A stretch of 64,000 nucleotides of DNA, taken from assembly GCF_025562755.1 (NCBI RefSeq), contig NZ_CP103300.1, positions 5,706,501-5,770,500 of the forward strand. Reading direction: 5' to 3'. A program made the translations under genes and the position numbers. Each line of letters opens with the position of its first letter. The first letter of the stretch is position 1. Under the pieces are notes generated by a model. That model saw only the letters and a program-made list of their open reading frames with translations, did not search any database and had not been told where the DNA came from. Positions 1 to 8,303 of this stretch are shown piece after piece. This DNA comes from Endozoicomonas euniceicola (GTDB taxonomy: Bacteria; Pseudomonadota; Gammaproteobacteria; Pseudomonadales; Endozoicomonadaceae).

Positions 1-2
1 CA

Positions 3-1073
3 AATTCGGAATATGTTGCCTTATCAGGGGATGTTGCCAAGCAATTCATAATCAAAGCTGTGCCAGCGTTAAATAATATCGCCCCCTACTACGAGTTAAG
101 ACCTGTTGCTTCAATGAGCGAAGTGTCAGGTAATGACAGTTATAGCCGTCTGGCAAACATTATGAGAGAACTCAAGCTGGGTAAGCTGAAGATACAAAGA
201 CTGAAGAGAAAAATTTTTAGAACAGCTGACCCTGAGAGAAAGAACTTTAAAGAGGGTACGACTGTACTCGTCTCTTTTTTTTATCAGGCTGACAACAAAC
301 TGGCTTTTCAGGGTTATACAATCCTGAATTGGGAGGAGGGCCAGCCATCACTACTACTGGATGATATTCGGGAAGACTTAGTAATCATTCCAATGGACGG
401 TATTCGTTGTCTTTTATTCCCTGAATTTATCGGGAAAGTAGCTGACAGAATTCAGTCCATTAAGGTGGGAAAAAATCGGGAGCAGTCTGAAAACATTATG
501 CCTTTTTATTTTGGCATGGCTGAAGCAGAGCTTAATGCTACTTCATTGACTTATGATGCTGACACCGATCGCATTTCGTATAGCGTTCCGGGTTCTGAGA
601 ATGAGAAAGAGGTTACACTCTCACTGGGGCTGCAAGACAATTCCATTTTTATGGCAACTGGTTGTAAAGACGAGACGAACTGTGTTGCAGGACAGCATGT
701 AGTGCCAGTCTGGTTCAATAAGGTTATTCTCCTGGAGCTGGCTTATCTGGGATACCATTATGGTGAGAAGCTTTTTACCGCTGGAATCAATGGAGTAATG
801 CCTGTTGATAAAGCTATTCCTTTATATGCAGTCAAAGACTATGCAGGAAGTGAACCGGATTGTCCGGTCTGTAAAAATGCTCCTTCATCTGTTTCTGAAG
901 ACGCTTTGTCCTTACAGAACCTGCCGTGTAATCATCCTATCTGTTCTTCATGCCTCGACGCAATAATTAAACAAGAAGTCTCAAAAGTTGCAAAAAAATT
1001 CTGGCAGTTAGGTAGCTTTGGCGTACCTTGTCCTATGTGCCGTGCTAAAGCCGAGTATTTGATTTCACCATGA
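3..1073 (+). CDS. RING-finger (C3HC4) protein, 5' end outside window
   Basis: The reading frame is open to the left edge with no stop, so the true start lies outside the window; an internal GTG at 60 is only the first possible start inside it. Numbering from that GTG gives 337 residues. The last 70 residues hold a complete RING-HC zinc-binding pattern: C268-x2-C271, C290-x-H292-x2-C295-x2-C298, C324-x2-C327. RING domains recruit ubiquitin-loaded E2 enzymes in eukaryotes, and bacterial examples are usually effectors delivered into host cells. The remaining part matches no family I recognise and shows no membrane segment. The stop is 7 bp from the start of the next gene, so the two are probably co-transcribed. 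An E3 ligase role is inference from the motif. Confidence 0.8.
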   Translation, partial: NSEYVALSGDVAKQFIIKAVPALNNIAPYYELRPVASMSEVSGNDSYSRLANIMRELKLGKLKIQRLKRKIFRTADPERKNFKEGTTVLVSFFYQADNKLAFQGYTILNWEEGQPSLLLDDIREDLVIIPMDGIRCLLFPEFIGKVADRIQSIKVGKNREQSENIMPFYFGMAEAELNATSLTYDADTDRISYSVPGSENEKEVTLSLGLQDNSIFMATGCKDETNCVAGQHVVPVWFNKVILLELAYLGYHYGEKLFTAGINGVMPVDKAIPLYAVKDYAGSEPDCPVCKNAPSSVSEDALSLQNLPCNHPICSSCLDAIIKQEVSKVAKKFWQLGSFGVPCPMCRAKAEYLISP

Positions 1074-1080
1074 GGTTTTT

Positions 1081-2502
1081 ATGGATTTAGCTTTGCTCAA
1101 TAGCCAACAAAAATTATTTTATCGGATTTTCAGATCATTAAAATATGGTCTGTTAATGCTCTCGATAATAACTTTAACAATAGATTCAAGCAGAGCTGAA
1201 TCAAACAGCTCACAGCAACTTTATATTGACGGTTCTGAATTTTCAGATGATTTTTATGACTGCTTTTCAGAGCTGAGGCAAGCGCTGGTGTTGCGACAAT
1301 TTGATGTGGAACGCTTTTATCAATCACTGTCGAATGATCAGTTGGAAATAGTAAAGTCAGCTGTTGATGAAGTCGTTCAGCGAAATCATGCTTGTGGTTT
1401 TTTACAACAGGGGAGTGATTTTGCTCCTGAAAATGAAGTGCTCAATAAAAAGTACTTCTTTGGTACTGTGCAAAAAGCTGTTGAGGAACAGAAATACCAA
1501 CTGGTGGATTTCGTTGAATGGATTGGAAATAATGCATACAGCGCTGTCTCATTTATGGCCACTCAATATTCTCAGTACAGTCAATTGATACACTTTGTTA
1601 GTGGTTTTTATCAATATACAAGGTCTTACTTTCAGTCATTTGGTAAAGAGCAGGAAAAAGTAAAACTGAATACAGAAAGTAATATTGAGGATGGACATAT
1701 ATTAAATTGCTTCTTTGCTAAAAGAGAGAAGAAGTGCCAGTATGCTCCCTATATTGGTCATTCTGTCTCAATATTGTCTGCTATTGCGATGGCCTATACA
1801 AGCTATAATATCCTGTCTATCAGGGATATTGGTGTTCCTTCAAATCTCTTTGTTGTAGGGGCTGTGTTGGCAACGATGGTAAGTGAGGCATGGTGGGGAG
1901 AACAGTATACGTTTAATTCATTGTTAGCTGTGCAGGCAATGCGGAGTTATTTTCTGATAAGCAACCAAATACGACCGCTGTTTAATTTAGATAAAATATT
2001 TAAAATTATGTATGTTTCAAATATTTTATTAATGGTAGCCAATTATATTGATGGTCTTTATCTTCATAGATATTGGGAAAAGGTGTTTTCTGATTACTTC
2101 GAATGGTTTGTTTTTAGTAGTTCCATCGCATTTGCTTCTTTGTTTTCATACGTGAGGAATATTCATATACCTGAGAGTCTGCAAGTCTTTCTGGGTACGG
2201 ATACAGAGAGCTATCTGTTCACGGCTGCTCTTGCTTTGTACGGTACACAAAACGAAGACCCATTCAGACATGGTCACATTCTTTTTGCCTATGGTGCTCT
2301 TGTTGTTAATTCACTGGTCACAACGGCTGGATTGAATCGTGTTATTCCACCAATCAGCCAATTATTGTTATACTCCTTTCGAAACTTATATCAGCTAAAG
2401 ATGCCCACACCTGATGTTGCGGAAGATTTCGATGCGATGAGATATTTTCTCTTCTCAATTGCCCTGCCAGTTTTTTATCTATTAAACCTGCAAATAGATT
2501 AG
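1081..2502 (+). CDS. Exported multi-pass membrane protein, unknown family
   Basis: A 473-residue protein I do not recognise. The N-terminus has a basic stretch followed by a hydrophobic run (about residues 22-36) ending near SSRAES, which resembles a signal peptide or first membrane anchor. A soluble, Cys-containing region follows to about residue 220. The C-terminal half contains several hydrophobic helices (roughly 228-245, 255-270, 305-322, 340-358, 372-385, 398-420, 455-470). It starts 7 bp after the RING-finger gene with the same AT-rich composition, suggesting one transcript and a shared role. A hairpin terminator overlaps the gap to the convergent amidotransferase gene. No catalytic motif is visible. 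Confidence 0.7.
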   Translation: MDLALLNSQQKLFYRIFRSLKYGLLMLSIITLTIDSSRAESNSSQQLYIDGSEFSDDFYDCFSELRQALVLRQFDVERFYQSLSNDQLEIVKSAVDEVVQRNHACGFLQQGSDFAPENEVLNKKYFFGTVQKAVEEQKYQLVDFVEWIGNNAYSAVSFMATQYSQYSQLIHFVSGFYQYTRSYFQSFGKEQEKVKLNTESNIEDGHILNCFFAKREKKCQYAPYIGHSVSILSAIAMAYTSYNILSIRDIGVPSNLFVVGAVLATMVSEAWWGEQYTFNSLLAVQAMRSYFLISNQIRPLFNLDKIFKIMYVSNILLMVANYIDGLYLHRYWEKVFSDYFEWFVFSSSIAFASLFSYVRNIHIPESLQVFLGTDTESYLFTAALALYGTQNEDPFRHGHILFAYGALVVNSLVTTAGLNRVIPPISQLLLYSFRNLYQLKMPTPDVAEDFDAMRYFLFSIALPVFYLLNLQID

Positions 2503-2519
2503 ACTCAATTAAGAAAGTG

Positions 2520-2546
2520 GCCTGACGGTGAAGGTCAGGCTTTATA
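2520..2546 (+). terminator. Hairpin terminator after the RING/membrane-protein pair
   Basis: A 7-bp perfect stem GCCTGAC / GTCAGGC (2520-2526 with 2534-2540) is followed by TTTAT. It lies just downstream of the membrane-protein stop and overlaps the 3' end of the convergent amidotransferase gene. Confidence 0.5.
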
Positions 2547-3308
2547 GGCAATTTCTCCCTGACGAAAAACAGTCATTTCACCCGTTTTCATCGTGTGCCA
2601 CTCTTCGTTTGTTGTGAGTGGCTCTGTGGCAATGACCGTGACGATGTCCGTTTGTGTTGTCTCCTGTTCGAAATCGACACTGAGTTCCGTATCCTTCAGG
2701 CAAGCCTGGTCGAAAGGTGCTTTACGAGTAATCCAGCTTAGTTTGGTGGTGCAGTAGCAGTACAGGTGCCTGGAGTCTGTCAGCAGCATATTGAACACGC
2801 CCATTTCCCTTAGCGTATCGCACTGATTCTGGATAAACCGGTGCAAAGTGCTGGCTCGGCCGGGAGGCTTGGGAAAACGTTCGCGAATGGCATTCATCAA
2901 CCAGCAGAAAGCATGTTCGCTGTCTGTTGTGCCTATGGGAAAGTAATGGGAAAGCGGTTGCTTTTTGATGCCTTTTAGCTGACCGTTGTGGGCAAAGGTC
3001 CAGTTTCGCCCCCATAGTTCCCTTATAAAAGGGTGCGTGTTTTCCAGACAGACCCTTCCGGCGTTGGCCTGACGAATATGACTGATCACAATATCGCTTT
3101 TGATCGGGTAGTTACGGACCAGTTTCGCAATTTCAGAATCGCAGCTGGGGTGAGGGTCGCGGAATTCCCGAACGCCAGGCCCGTCATAAAAAGCGATCCC
3201 CCAGCCATCACGATGAGGCCCGGTTCGTCCACCCCGCTGCATCAGCCCGGAAAAGCTAAAGCAGATATCAGTAGGGGTATTGGCACTCATACCCAGCAGT
3301 TCACACAT
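2535..3308 (-). CDS. Class II glutamine amidotransferase, YafJ-like
   Basis: A 257-residue protein starting MCELLGM, with the nucleophile Cys2 exposed once Met is removed, as in Ntn-type class II glutamine amidotransferases. Family motifs are visible: HRDGWGIAFY, the SHIRQA segment, ENTHPF and FAHNGQLKG. The length fits the stand-alone YafJ-like family (about 250 residues), which hydrolyses glutamine or a gamma-glutamyl amide; the physiological acceptor is unknown. The gene is convergent with the membrane-protein gene and its stop codon lies inside that gene's terminator hairpin. A heptad-repeat element lies just upstream of its start. Confidence 0.85.
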   Translation of the reverse strand: MCELLGMSANTPTDICFSFSGLMQRGGRTGPHRDGWGIAFYDGPGVREFRDPHPSCDSEIAKLVRNYPIKSDIVISHIRQANAGRVCLENTHPFIRELWGRNWTFAHNGQLKGIKKQPLSHYFPIGTTDSEHAFCWLMNAIRERFPKPPGRASTLHRFIQNQCDTLREMGVFNMLLTDSRHLYCYCTTKLSWITRKAPFDQACLKDTELSVDFEQETTQTDIVTVIATEPLTTNEEWHTMKTGEMTVFRQGEIAYKA

Positions 3309-3356
3309 ATTTTTATTCTCTGTCTTCTTAGGATGGCAGCAATCAGAAACCTAACG

Positions 3357-3431
3357 GGCTTTTAGCTTTTGGCTCTTAGCTTCTAGCTTCTAGCTTCTGG
3401 CTATTTACTATCTGACCAACAGCCAACAGCG
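3357..3431. repeat. Heptad two-arm repeat, copy 1 (degenerate)
   Basis: An array of 7-bp-spaced units with GCTTTT/GCTTCTA-like cores on the left and a short right arm ACCAACAGCCAACAGC. It has the same organisation as four better preserved copies elsewhere in the window but more base changes. It sits between the amidotransferase start and a membrane-protein gene. Confidence 0.6.
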
Positions 3432-3444
3432 CTACATTCCGCCC

Positions 3445-3843
3445 TTAAACAGTTGGCTCATGCCTTTCCTTAGGCTGTCTCTCAGGCTGCTGCTCTGATT
3501 GGTTTGACGGTTGCTGTTTCTTTCTCTCTTTCCCGGATACTGGCAGAGAGGTGGCAATAATGGAACAAGCAGCGGTTACAATCACCAATGGCAGGCCTGC
3601 CCGGGCCATTTCCGGAAAACCGGCAGACAGTCCGTCGTAAATCATCGCCCACAAAGCAGGCAGCAACAGATTTGGGTCGGTACTATGCGACCAGGGGGTG
3701 ACCAGCAGGACAAAGGTGCCTGTCCGTAATAGTCTGCGAACACGGGGGTTAATTGAGCCTGTGATGAGCCACAGAGCCAGGGTGCAGGCCATGGCCCCAA
3801 CCAGATAGACTCCCCAGCCCATTAAAATCTGTGAACTTGTCAT
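3445..3843 (-). CDS. Small inner-membrane protein, unknown
   Basis: A 132-residue protein with three likely membrane helices (about residues 8-27, 38-54 and 82-100) and a hydrophilic, Gln/Lys/Glu-rich tail of about 30 residues (PSNQSEQQPERQPKERHE). The start ATG follows a CTGGAGAATG context, with GGAG as ribosome binding site. The layout (short helices with a charged C-terminal tail) is that of a small accessory membrane protein, but I recognise no family. It has no operon partner; the next gene is divergent across a 330-bp gap. Confidence 0.6.
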   Translation of the reverse strand: MTSSQILMGWGVYLVGAMACTLALWLITGSINPRVRRLLRTGTFVLLVTPWSHSTDPNLLLPALWAMIYDGLSAGFPEMARAGLPLVIVTAACSIIATSLPVSGKERKKQQPSNQSEQQPERQPKERHEPTV

Positions 3844-4172
3844 TCATTCTCCAGCTGAATGAAGCGATGCTCTGACTGACAACGGTGAAAATAACAGTTC
3901 TGTGCTTTTTTCCTACAAACTGTACAACGGTTGTCTATAGTCATCAGATCATCATGGTCGTGACGGTATAAGTAATGATATAAAAAGAGTAGGGTGTCAG
4001 TGAAAACAGCGCTTACTCAGCGGCTATGATATGTCAGGTATCGATCCTTGTCATCGGTACTTGTCAACGGTGTTAAAGCGAGTGTCACTTAACGATCGAA
4101 TCATTTAAAAATAGTGCCTCTTACACCAAAGCCTGAATAAAATGCAAAAACAAAATGTGACAGGAAGCAGCA
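3844..4172. other. Intergenic region between divergent genes
   Basis: About 330 bp separating two divergently transcribed membrane-protein genes. It must hold promoters for both. I see an AGGAAG ribosome binding site just before the rightward start, but no convincing operator, RNA gene or short coding region. Confidence 0.5.
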
Positions 4173-4895
4173 ATGATAGAAGGACTTGGATCGGTAGGCA
4201 CATCACTTGACTGGATAGCTCTGCTTGCACTGGTAGTTCTATGGGCGGGCTATACCGCTTTTGCTTACTACAAGGGGAAGGAAACCCCGTGTCTTGCCAG
4301 TGTTCTTGCACTGTACCGGCGTGACTGGATGTACCGTTTGCTGGGGCGTGATAACCGTATTGCAGATGCCAGTCTGCTACAGAGCCTCAGAGCCAGCGTC
4401 AGTTTTTTTGCTTCCACCAGTATTCTGATTATTGCTGGTCTGGTGACGGGTATTGCCGCTTCAGAAGAAGCGGTGGGTGTACTCTCTACCATTCCTTTTG
4501 TGACCACCAATACCAGGGAGCTCTGGGAGCTTAAGGTGCTGGTACTACTGGTGATTTTTGTTTATACCTTTTTCGAGTTTACCTGGAGCCTGCGCCTGTA
4601 CAACTTTACCTGCGTACTCTTTGGCAGCGCACCGTTATGTCAGGATATTAATGGGCATAAGACCAAACAGGCCGTTTTCGCTACCCGCTCAGCCCATATC
4701 ATGACTCTGGCAGCCAGCCACTTTAACTACGGTCTGCGCGGCTACTACTTTGCTATGGCAACGCTGGCATGGTTTATCCATCCGGGTCTGTTTATCGGGG
4801 CTGCGGCAGTGGTGGTGATTATTCTGTACCGGCGGGAATTTCACTCATCGGTGCTGGATTCCCTCGCGGTCAGTGAGCGTGAAACGCACTTCTGA
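4173..4895 (+). CDS. DUF599 family inner-membrane protein
   Basis: A 240-residue protein resembling the DUF599 family. It has a first helix around residues 14-32, the RRDWMYRLLGRD segment just after it, helices near 75-92, 115-135 and 190-222, and the SAHIMTLAASHFNYGLRGYY stretch typical of the family before the last membrane region. The function of DUF599 proteins is unknown. The start is supported by AGGAAG 8 bp upstream of ATG. It is a single gene; htpG downstream has its own promoter, so co-transcription is not required. Confidence 0.8.
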   Translation: MIEGLGSVGTSLDWIALLALVVLWAGYTAFAYYKGKETPCLASVLALYRRDWMYRLLGRDNRIADASLLQSLRASVSFFASTSILIIAGLVTGIAASEEAVGVLSTIPFVTTNTRELWELKVLVLLVIFVYTFFEFTWSLRLYNFTCVLFGSAPLCQDINGHKTKQAVFATRSAHIMTLAASHFNYGLRGYYFAMATLAWFIHPGLFIGAAAVVVIILYRREFHSSVLDSLAVSERETHF

Positions 4896-4959
4896 TGCTT
4901 GAGTGAGCCTGCTGTTTTGAGAGGTGAGAATAAAAAATAAAGAAATTTATTATTTCTCC

Positions 4960-4988
4960 CTTGAAAACCAAAAACGTCATCCCTAAAT
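4960..4988 (+). promoter_or_regulatory. Sigma-32 (heat-shock) type promoter for htpG
   Basis: CTTGAAA (4960-4966), a 14-bp spacer, then CCCTAAAT (4981-4988). The known RpoH consensus is CTTGAAA, 11-16 bp, CCCCATNT. The -35 matches fully and the -10 nearly so, 46 bp before the htpG start codon. Confidence 0.75.
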
Positions 4989-5034
4989 ACGAGTTAACGA
5001 ATTTTGAACTGAATGACATCGTATTGAGGATCGT

Positions 5035-6960
5035 ATGACTGTCGAAGCCCAGAAAGAGACATTAGGTTTTCAGACTGAAGTAAAGCAACTGCTTCATCTG
5101 ATGATTCATTCCCTGTATTCCAACCGTGAAATTTTCCTGCGTGAGCTGGTATCCAACGCTTCTGACGCTGCCGACAAGCTGCGTTTCGAAGCTCTGCGCG
5201 ATGGCAGTGATCCAAAGCTGGATATCCGCATCAGCTTTGATAAGGATGCCAGAACCATCACTATTGCCGACAACGGTATTGGTATGGATCGTGAGGGTGT
5301 GATCTCCCACCTGGGTACCATTGCCAAGTCCGGTACGGCTGATTTCCTGAAAACCCTGACCGGCGACCAGCAAAAAGATTCCCAGCTGATTGGTCAGTTT
5401 GGTGTTGGTTTCTACTCTGCTTTTATTGTGGCTGACAAAGTAACCGTTGAAACCCGCAAGGCCGACGTGGCCGAAGATAAGGCGGTACGCTGGGTATCCG
5501 ATGGTTCCGGTGAGTTTACCGTTGAAACCATCGAGAAAGAAACACGCGGCACCAGCGTTATCCTGCACCTGAAACCGGAAGCTGAAGAGTTTGCCGATGG
5601 CTGGCGCCTGCGTAACATCATTCGCAAATACTCTGACCATATCTCCCTGCCAATCCTGATGCTGAAAGAGCTCGCTATGGACGAGCAGGAACCTGCAGCA
5701 GAAGGCGAACAGAAAAAGCAGCAGGAAGACAAAGCGCCTGAATGGGAAACCGTTAACACCGCCAAGGCGTTGTGGACGCGTTCCCGTTCCGATATCTCCG
5801 ACGAAGAATACAAAGAGTTCTACAAGCACATCAGTCACGACTTCACCGATCCGATGAAGTGGAGTCACAACCGTGTAGAAGGCAAACTGGAATACAACAG
5901 CCTGCTGTTTATCCCGGCCAAGGCACCGTTTGACCTGTATAACCGTGATATGCAGAAAGGTCTGAAGCTTTACGTGCAGCGTGTCTACATCATGGATCAG
6001 GCTGATGAATTCCTGCCCATGTATCTGCGCTTTATCAAGGGTGTGGTGGATTCTAACGATCTGTCCCTGAACGTATCCCGTGAAATTCTGCAGAAAGACC
6101 CGGCGGTTGAGAGCATGAAGACGGCGCTGACCAAGCGTGTTCTGGATATGCTGGAGAAAATGGCTAAGAAAGAGCCTGAGCAGTACGCGGAATTCTGGAC
6201 CGAGTTTGGTCAGGTACTGAAAGAAGGCCCGGCTGAAGACTTTGCTAACCGTGAGAAAGTCGCCAAACTGCTGCGCTTCGCTACCACCGAGAGCGAAAAT
6301 GCGACTCAGGACCAGAGCCTGGAAGGCTACGTATCCCGCATGAAAGAAGGTCAGGACAAGATCTACTACATCACTGCGGATACCTACAACGCTGCTGCCA
6401 ACAGCCCGCACCTGGAAGTGTTCCGCAAGAAAGGCGTGGAAGTTCTGCTGCTGTCCGACCGTGTAGATGAGTGGCTGATGTCTCACATGCAGGAATTCGA
6501 TGGCAAGCAGTTTGCTGATATTGCCCGTGGCGACCTTGACCTGGGAACTCTGGACAACGAAGACGATAAGAAAGCCTTAGAAGATAGCGCTAAAGAGAAG
6601 GAAGACCTGCTCAAGCGTATTAAAGATGCTCTGGGCGACAGTGTTGAAGAAGTTCGTGTCACTCACCGTCTGACCGATTCTCCAGCCTGTCTGGTAGTAG
6701 GCCAGTTCGATATGGGCGCACAGATGCGTCGTATTATGGAGGCGGCTGGTCAGGAGGTGCCTGAGAGCAAGCCAATCTTCGAGATCAACCCTGAGCATCC
6801 ACTGATTACCCGTCTGGATCAGGAAAGCGATGAAGATCGTTTTGTTGACTTGAGTAAAGTAGTGTTTGATCAGGCGAGTCTGGCAGCGGGTGGACAGCTG
6901 GATGATCCGGCTTCTTATGTGCAGCGTCTGAACAAGCTGTTACTGGAAATGGCTGAGTAA
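5035..6960 (+). CDS. htpG: Molecular chaperone HtpG (Hsp90)
   Basis: A 641-residue cytosolic Hsp90. The N-terminal GHKL ATPase carries RELVSNASDAADK (Glu37, Asn41), DNGIGM (79-84) and QFGVGFYSAF (121-130). The middle domain contains the client and gamma-phosphate-contact region, including LNVSREILQ with its conserved Arg. The C-terminal dimerisation domain ends in a leucine-rich helix, and the eukaryotic MEEVD tail is absent, as expected for bacteria. A GAGG ribosome binding site precedes the ATG. It is transcribed alone between a heat-shock promoter and a strong hairpin, so stress induction is the likely control. Length matches the family. Confidence 0.98.
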   Translation: MTVEAQKETLGFQTEVKQLLHLMIHSLYSNREIFLRELVSNASDAADKLRFEALRDGSDPKLDIRISFDKDARTITIADNGIGMDREGVISHLGTIAKSGTADFLKTLTGDQQKDSQLIGQFGVGFYSAFIVADKVTVETRKADVAEDKAVRWVSDGSGEFTVETIEKETRGTSVILHLKPEAEEFADGWRLRNIIRKYSDHISLPILMLKELAMDEQEPAAEGEQKKQQEDKAPEWETVNTAKALWTRSRSDISDEEYKEFYKHISHDFTDPMKWSHNRVEGKLEYNSLLFIPAKAPFDLYNRDMQKGLKLYVQRVYIMDQADEFLPMYLRFIKGVVDSNDLSLNVSREILQKDPAVESMKTALTKRVLDMLEKMAKKEPEQYAEFWTEFGQVLKEGPAEDFANREKVAKLLRFATTESENATQDQSLEGYVSRMKEGQDKIYYITADTYNAAANSPHLEVFRKKGVEVLLLSDRVDEWLMSHMQEFDGKQFADIARGDLDLGTLDNEDDKKALEDSAKEKEDLLKRIKDALGDSVEEVRVTHRLTDSPACLVVGQFDMGAQMRRIMEAAGQEVPESKPIFEINPEHPLITRLDQESDEDRFVDLSKVVFDQASLAAGGQLDDPASYVQRLNKLLLEMAE

Positions 6961-6971
6961 TTAGTCGTGAT

Positions 6972-6999
6972 CAGGGGCTCACTTATGAGCCCCTGTTTA
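6972..6999 (+). terminator. Rho-independent terminator of htpG
   Basis: A perfect 10-bp stem CAGGGGCTCA / TGAGCCCCTG with loop CTTA, followed by TTTAC, 11 bp after the htpG stop. The convergent gene ends just beyond it, so it may act for both strands. Confidence 0.85.
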
Positions 7000-7014
7000 C
7001 TATCGATGTAAAGA

Positions 7015-8079
7015 TTACAGGTCTTTGAATTTCAGTTTGTATTTCAGGCAGGTGTCGTTTTTCATATATTCTTTAAATGATTTTATTAGTTCCCGAGTTT
7101 TATCTGAATTTTCTGCACCTAATTCGAACCAGTGACTCATTTTACCACTTTGGTAAGAGTCATGAACTTTTTCATCATGCGTTACGGAAATTCTTGCTAT
7201 GGTATACCAGAATATGGAATCGCAGCCCTTTTTAAAACAGGGGTGGATATTTTCAGGTTTGGTAAGCCACTCTGTAATGGTAATAATCAGTAGTTCTGAA
7301 ACTTTTTCTATTAATTTTTCAGCAGCCAGCTCATGATATTGAGCTGAGGTAATCAGGAGACTGGTAAAATCTGTTAACCGGCGGAGTGGTGTTTTTTTAT
7401 TATCAGACAGTTCGCAGTAACAATTTACCTTATGATCTATATGGTTCATATTACGCAGAAAGTTTTCAGTTGGGATACCCACTTTACTGTATAAGTAGCT
7501 GGCGACTGATTTTCTGTCTAGCTTTTTGAGGTCACTTCCGATTTGGTCGTTTTTAATTATTAACAGGTCTATTATTGACTGGCTGTTTTCTTCAACTTGT
7601 TCTATAGACATTAGTTTGTGAGGTGTGAGTGCCGTATAGATTTCAGCACCTGAAGGCATATAATAGTTGATTGTAGTTCCGGACATTTTTTTTTCCATAA
7701 TCCTACTTTGGCTTTTTTCCAGACAATCTATAAAGCCGTCAGCCAGTTTTTTTGCGATCATGTCTTTTTTAGACATAAGTTCTTCCCGATCGGTTGGCAG
7801 CTCCTGATTATCCGATAAGAAATTCTTCTGATAGCTTCCCATGCAGGTCATTAGATAATATTGATGGATATTATCCTTGGTGTCGGTTAGTTGAAAATAT
7901 TCTTTGATGTTATCCAGATTATCCGACAGTTGTTCTTTACATTGCGAACTATCGATATGAAGCGGCGTATATAAATCATTAGTCCTGGTAGTAGGAAGAG
8001 TAGCGCTCACCGCTTGTTTGCTGATTCCAATAATCATTAGCGGTAATAACAAATAGTAGATAACCAGAGAGTACTTCAT
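7015..8079 (-). CDS. AT-rich secreted protein, unknown family
   Basis: A 354-residue protein with a clear Sec signal peptide: MKYSLVI, a hydrophobic core to about residue 20, and a probable cleavage site after AVSA (about residue 26). AGGA lies 6 bp before the ATG. The mature part is mostly helical and polar, with about nine cysteines (for example the NCYCEL stretch and two near the C-terminus), suggesting disulfides in the periplasm or outside the cell. No enzymatic motif is recognised. Codon use is more AT-rich than the flanking htpG and menB genes, which suggests recent acquisition or lineage-specific evolution. Confidence 0.75.
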   Translation of the reverse strand: MKYSLVIYYLLLPLMIIGISKQAVSATLPTTRTNDLYTPLHIDSSQCKEQLSDNLDNIKEYFQLTDTKDNIHQYYLMTCMGSYQKNFLSDNQELPTDREELMSKKDMIAKKLADGFIDCLEKSQSRIMEKKMSGTTINYYMPSGAEIYTALTPHKLMSIEQVEENSQSIIDLLIIKNDQIGSDLKKLDRKSVASYLYSKVGIPTENFLRNMNHIDHKVNCYCELSDNKKTPLRRLTDFTSLLITSAQYHELAAEKLIEKVSELLIITITEWLTKPENIHPCFKKGCDSIFWYTIARISVTHDEKVHDSYQSGKMSHWFELGAENSDKTRELIKSFKEYMKNDTCLKYKLKFKDL

Positions 8080-8303
8080 GTTTTTTCCTGAAGGTATTGA
8101 TTAAACAATCACTTAATGAGCAGATGTCTAAGATAGAGTAGCTGCTTTTTTGTGGTAGGGAGTTTTACGTTGTCCTTGGTCTTGATTGTATCCTCGTGCA
8201 AAATAGTGCGCCTTTGCTGGTTTTTTCATCAGTGGATCAAGGGCTGGCAGTCATGCCATAACTATGGAGTCTGGCCGTCAGTCAGTTGCTAACAGTTGTT
8301 TAA

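Noticed and set aside
5062..6486. A 474-codon open frame antisense to htpG
   Set aside because: It lies fully inside htpG, has no family resemblance, and is explained by codon bias of a highly expressed gene giving few stops on the opposite strand.
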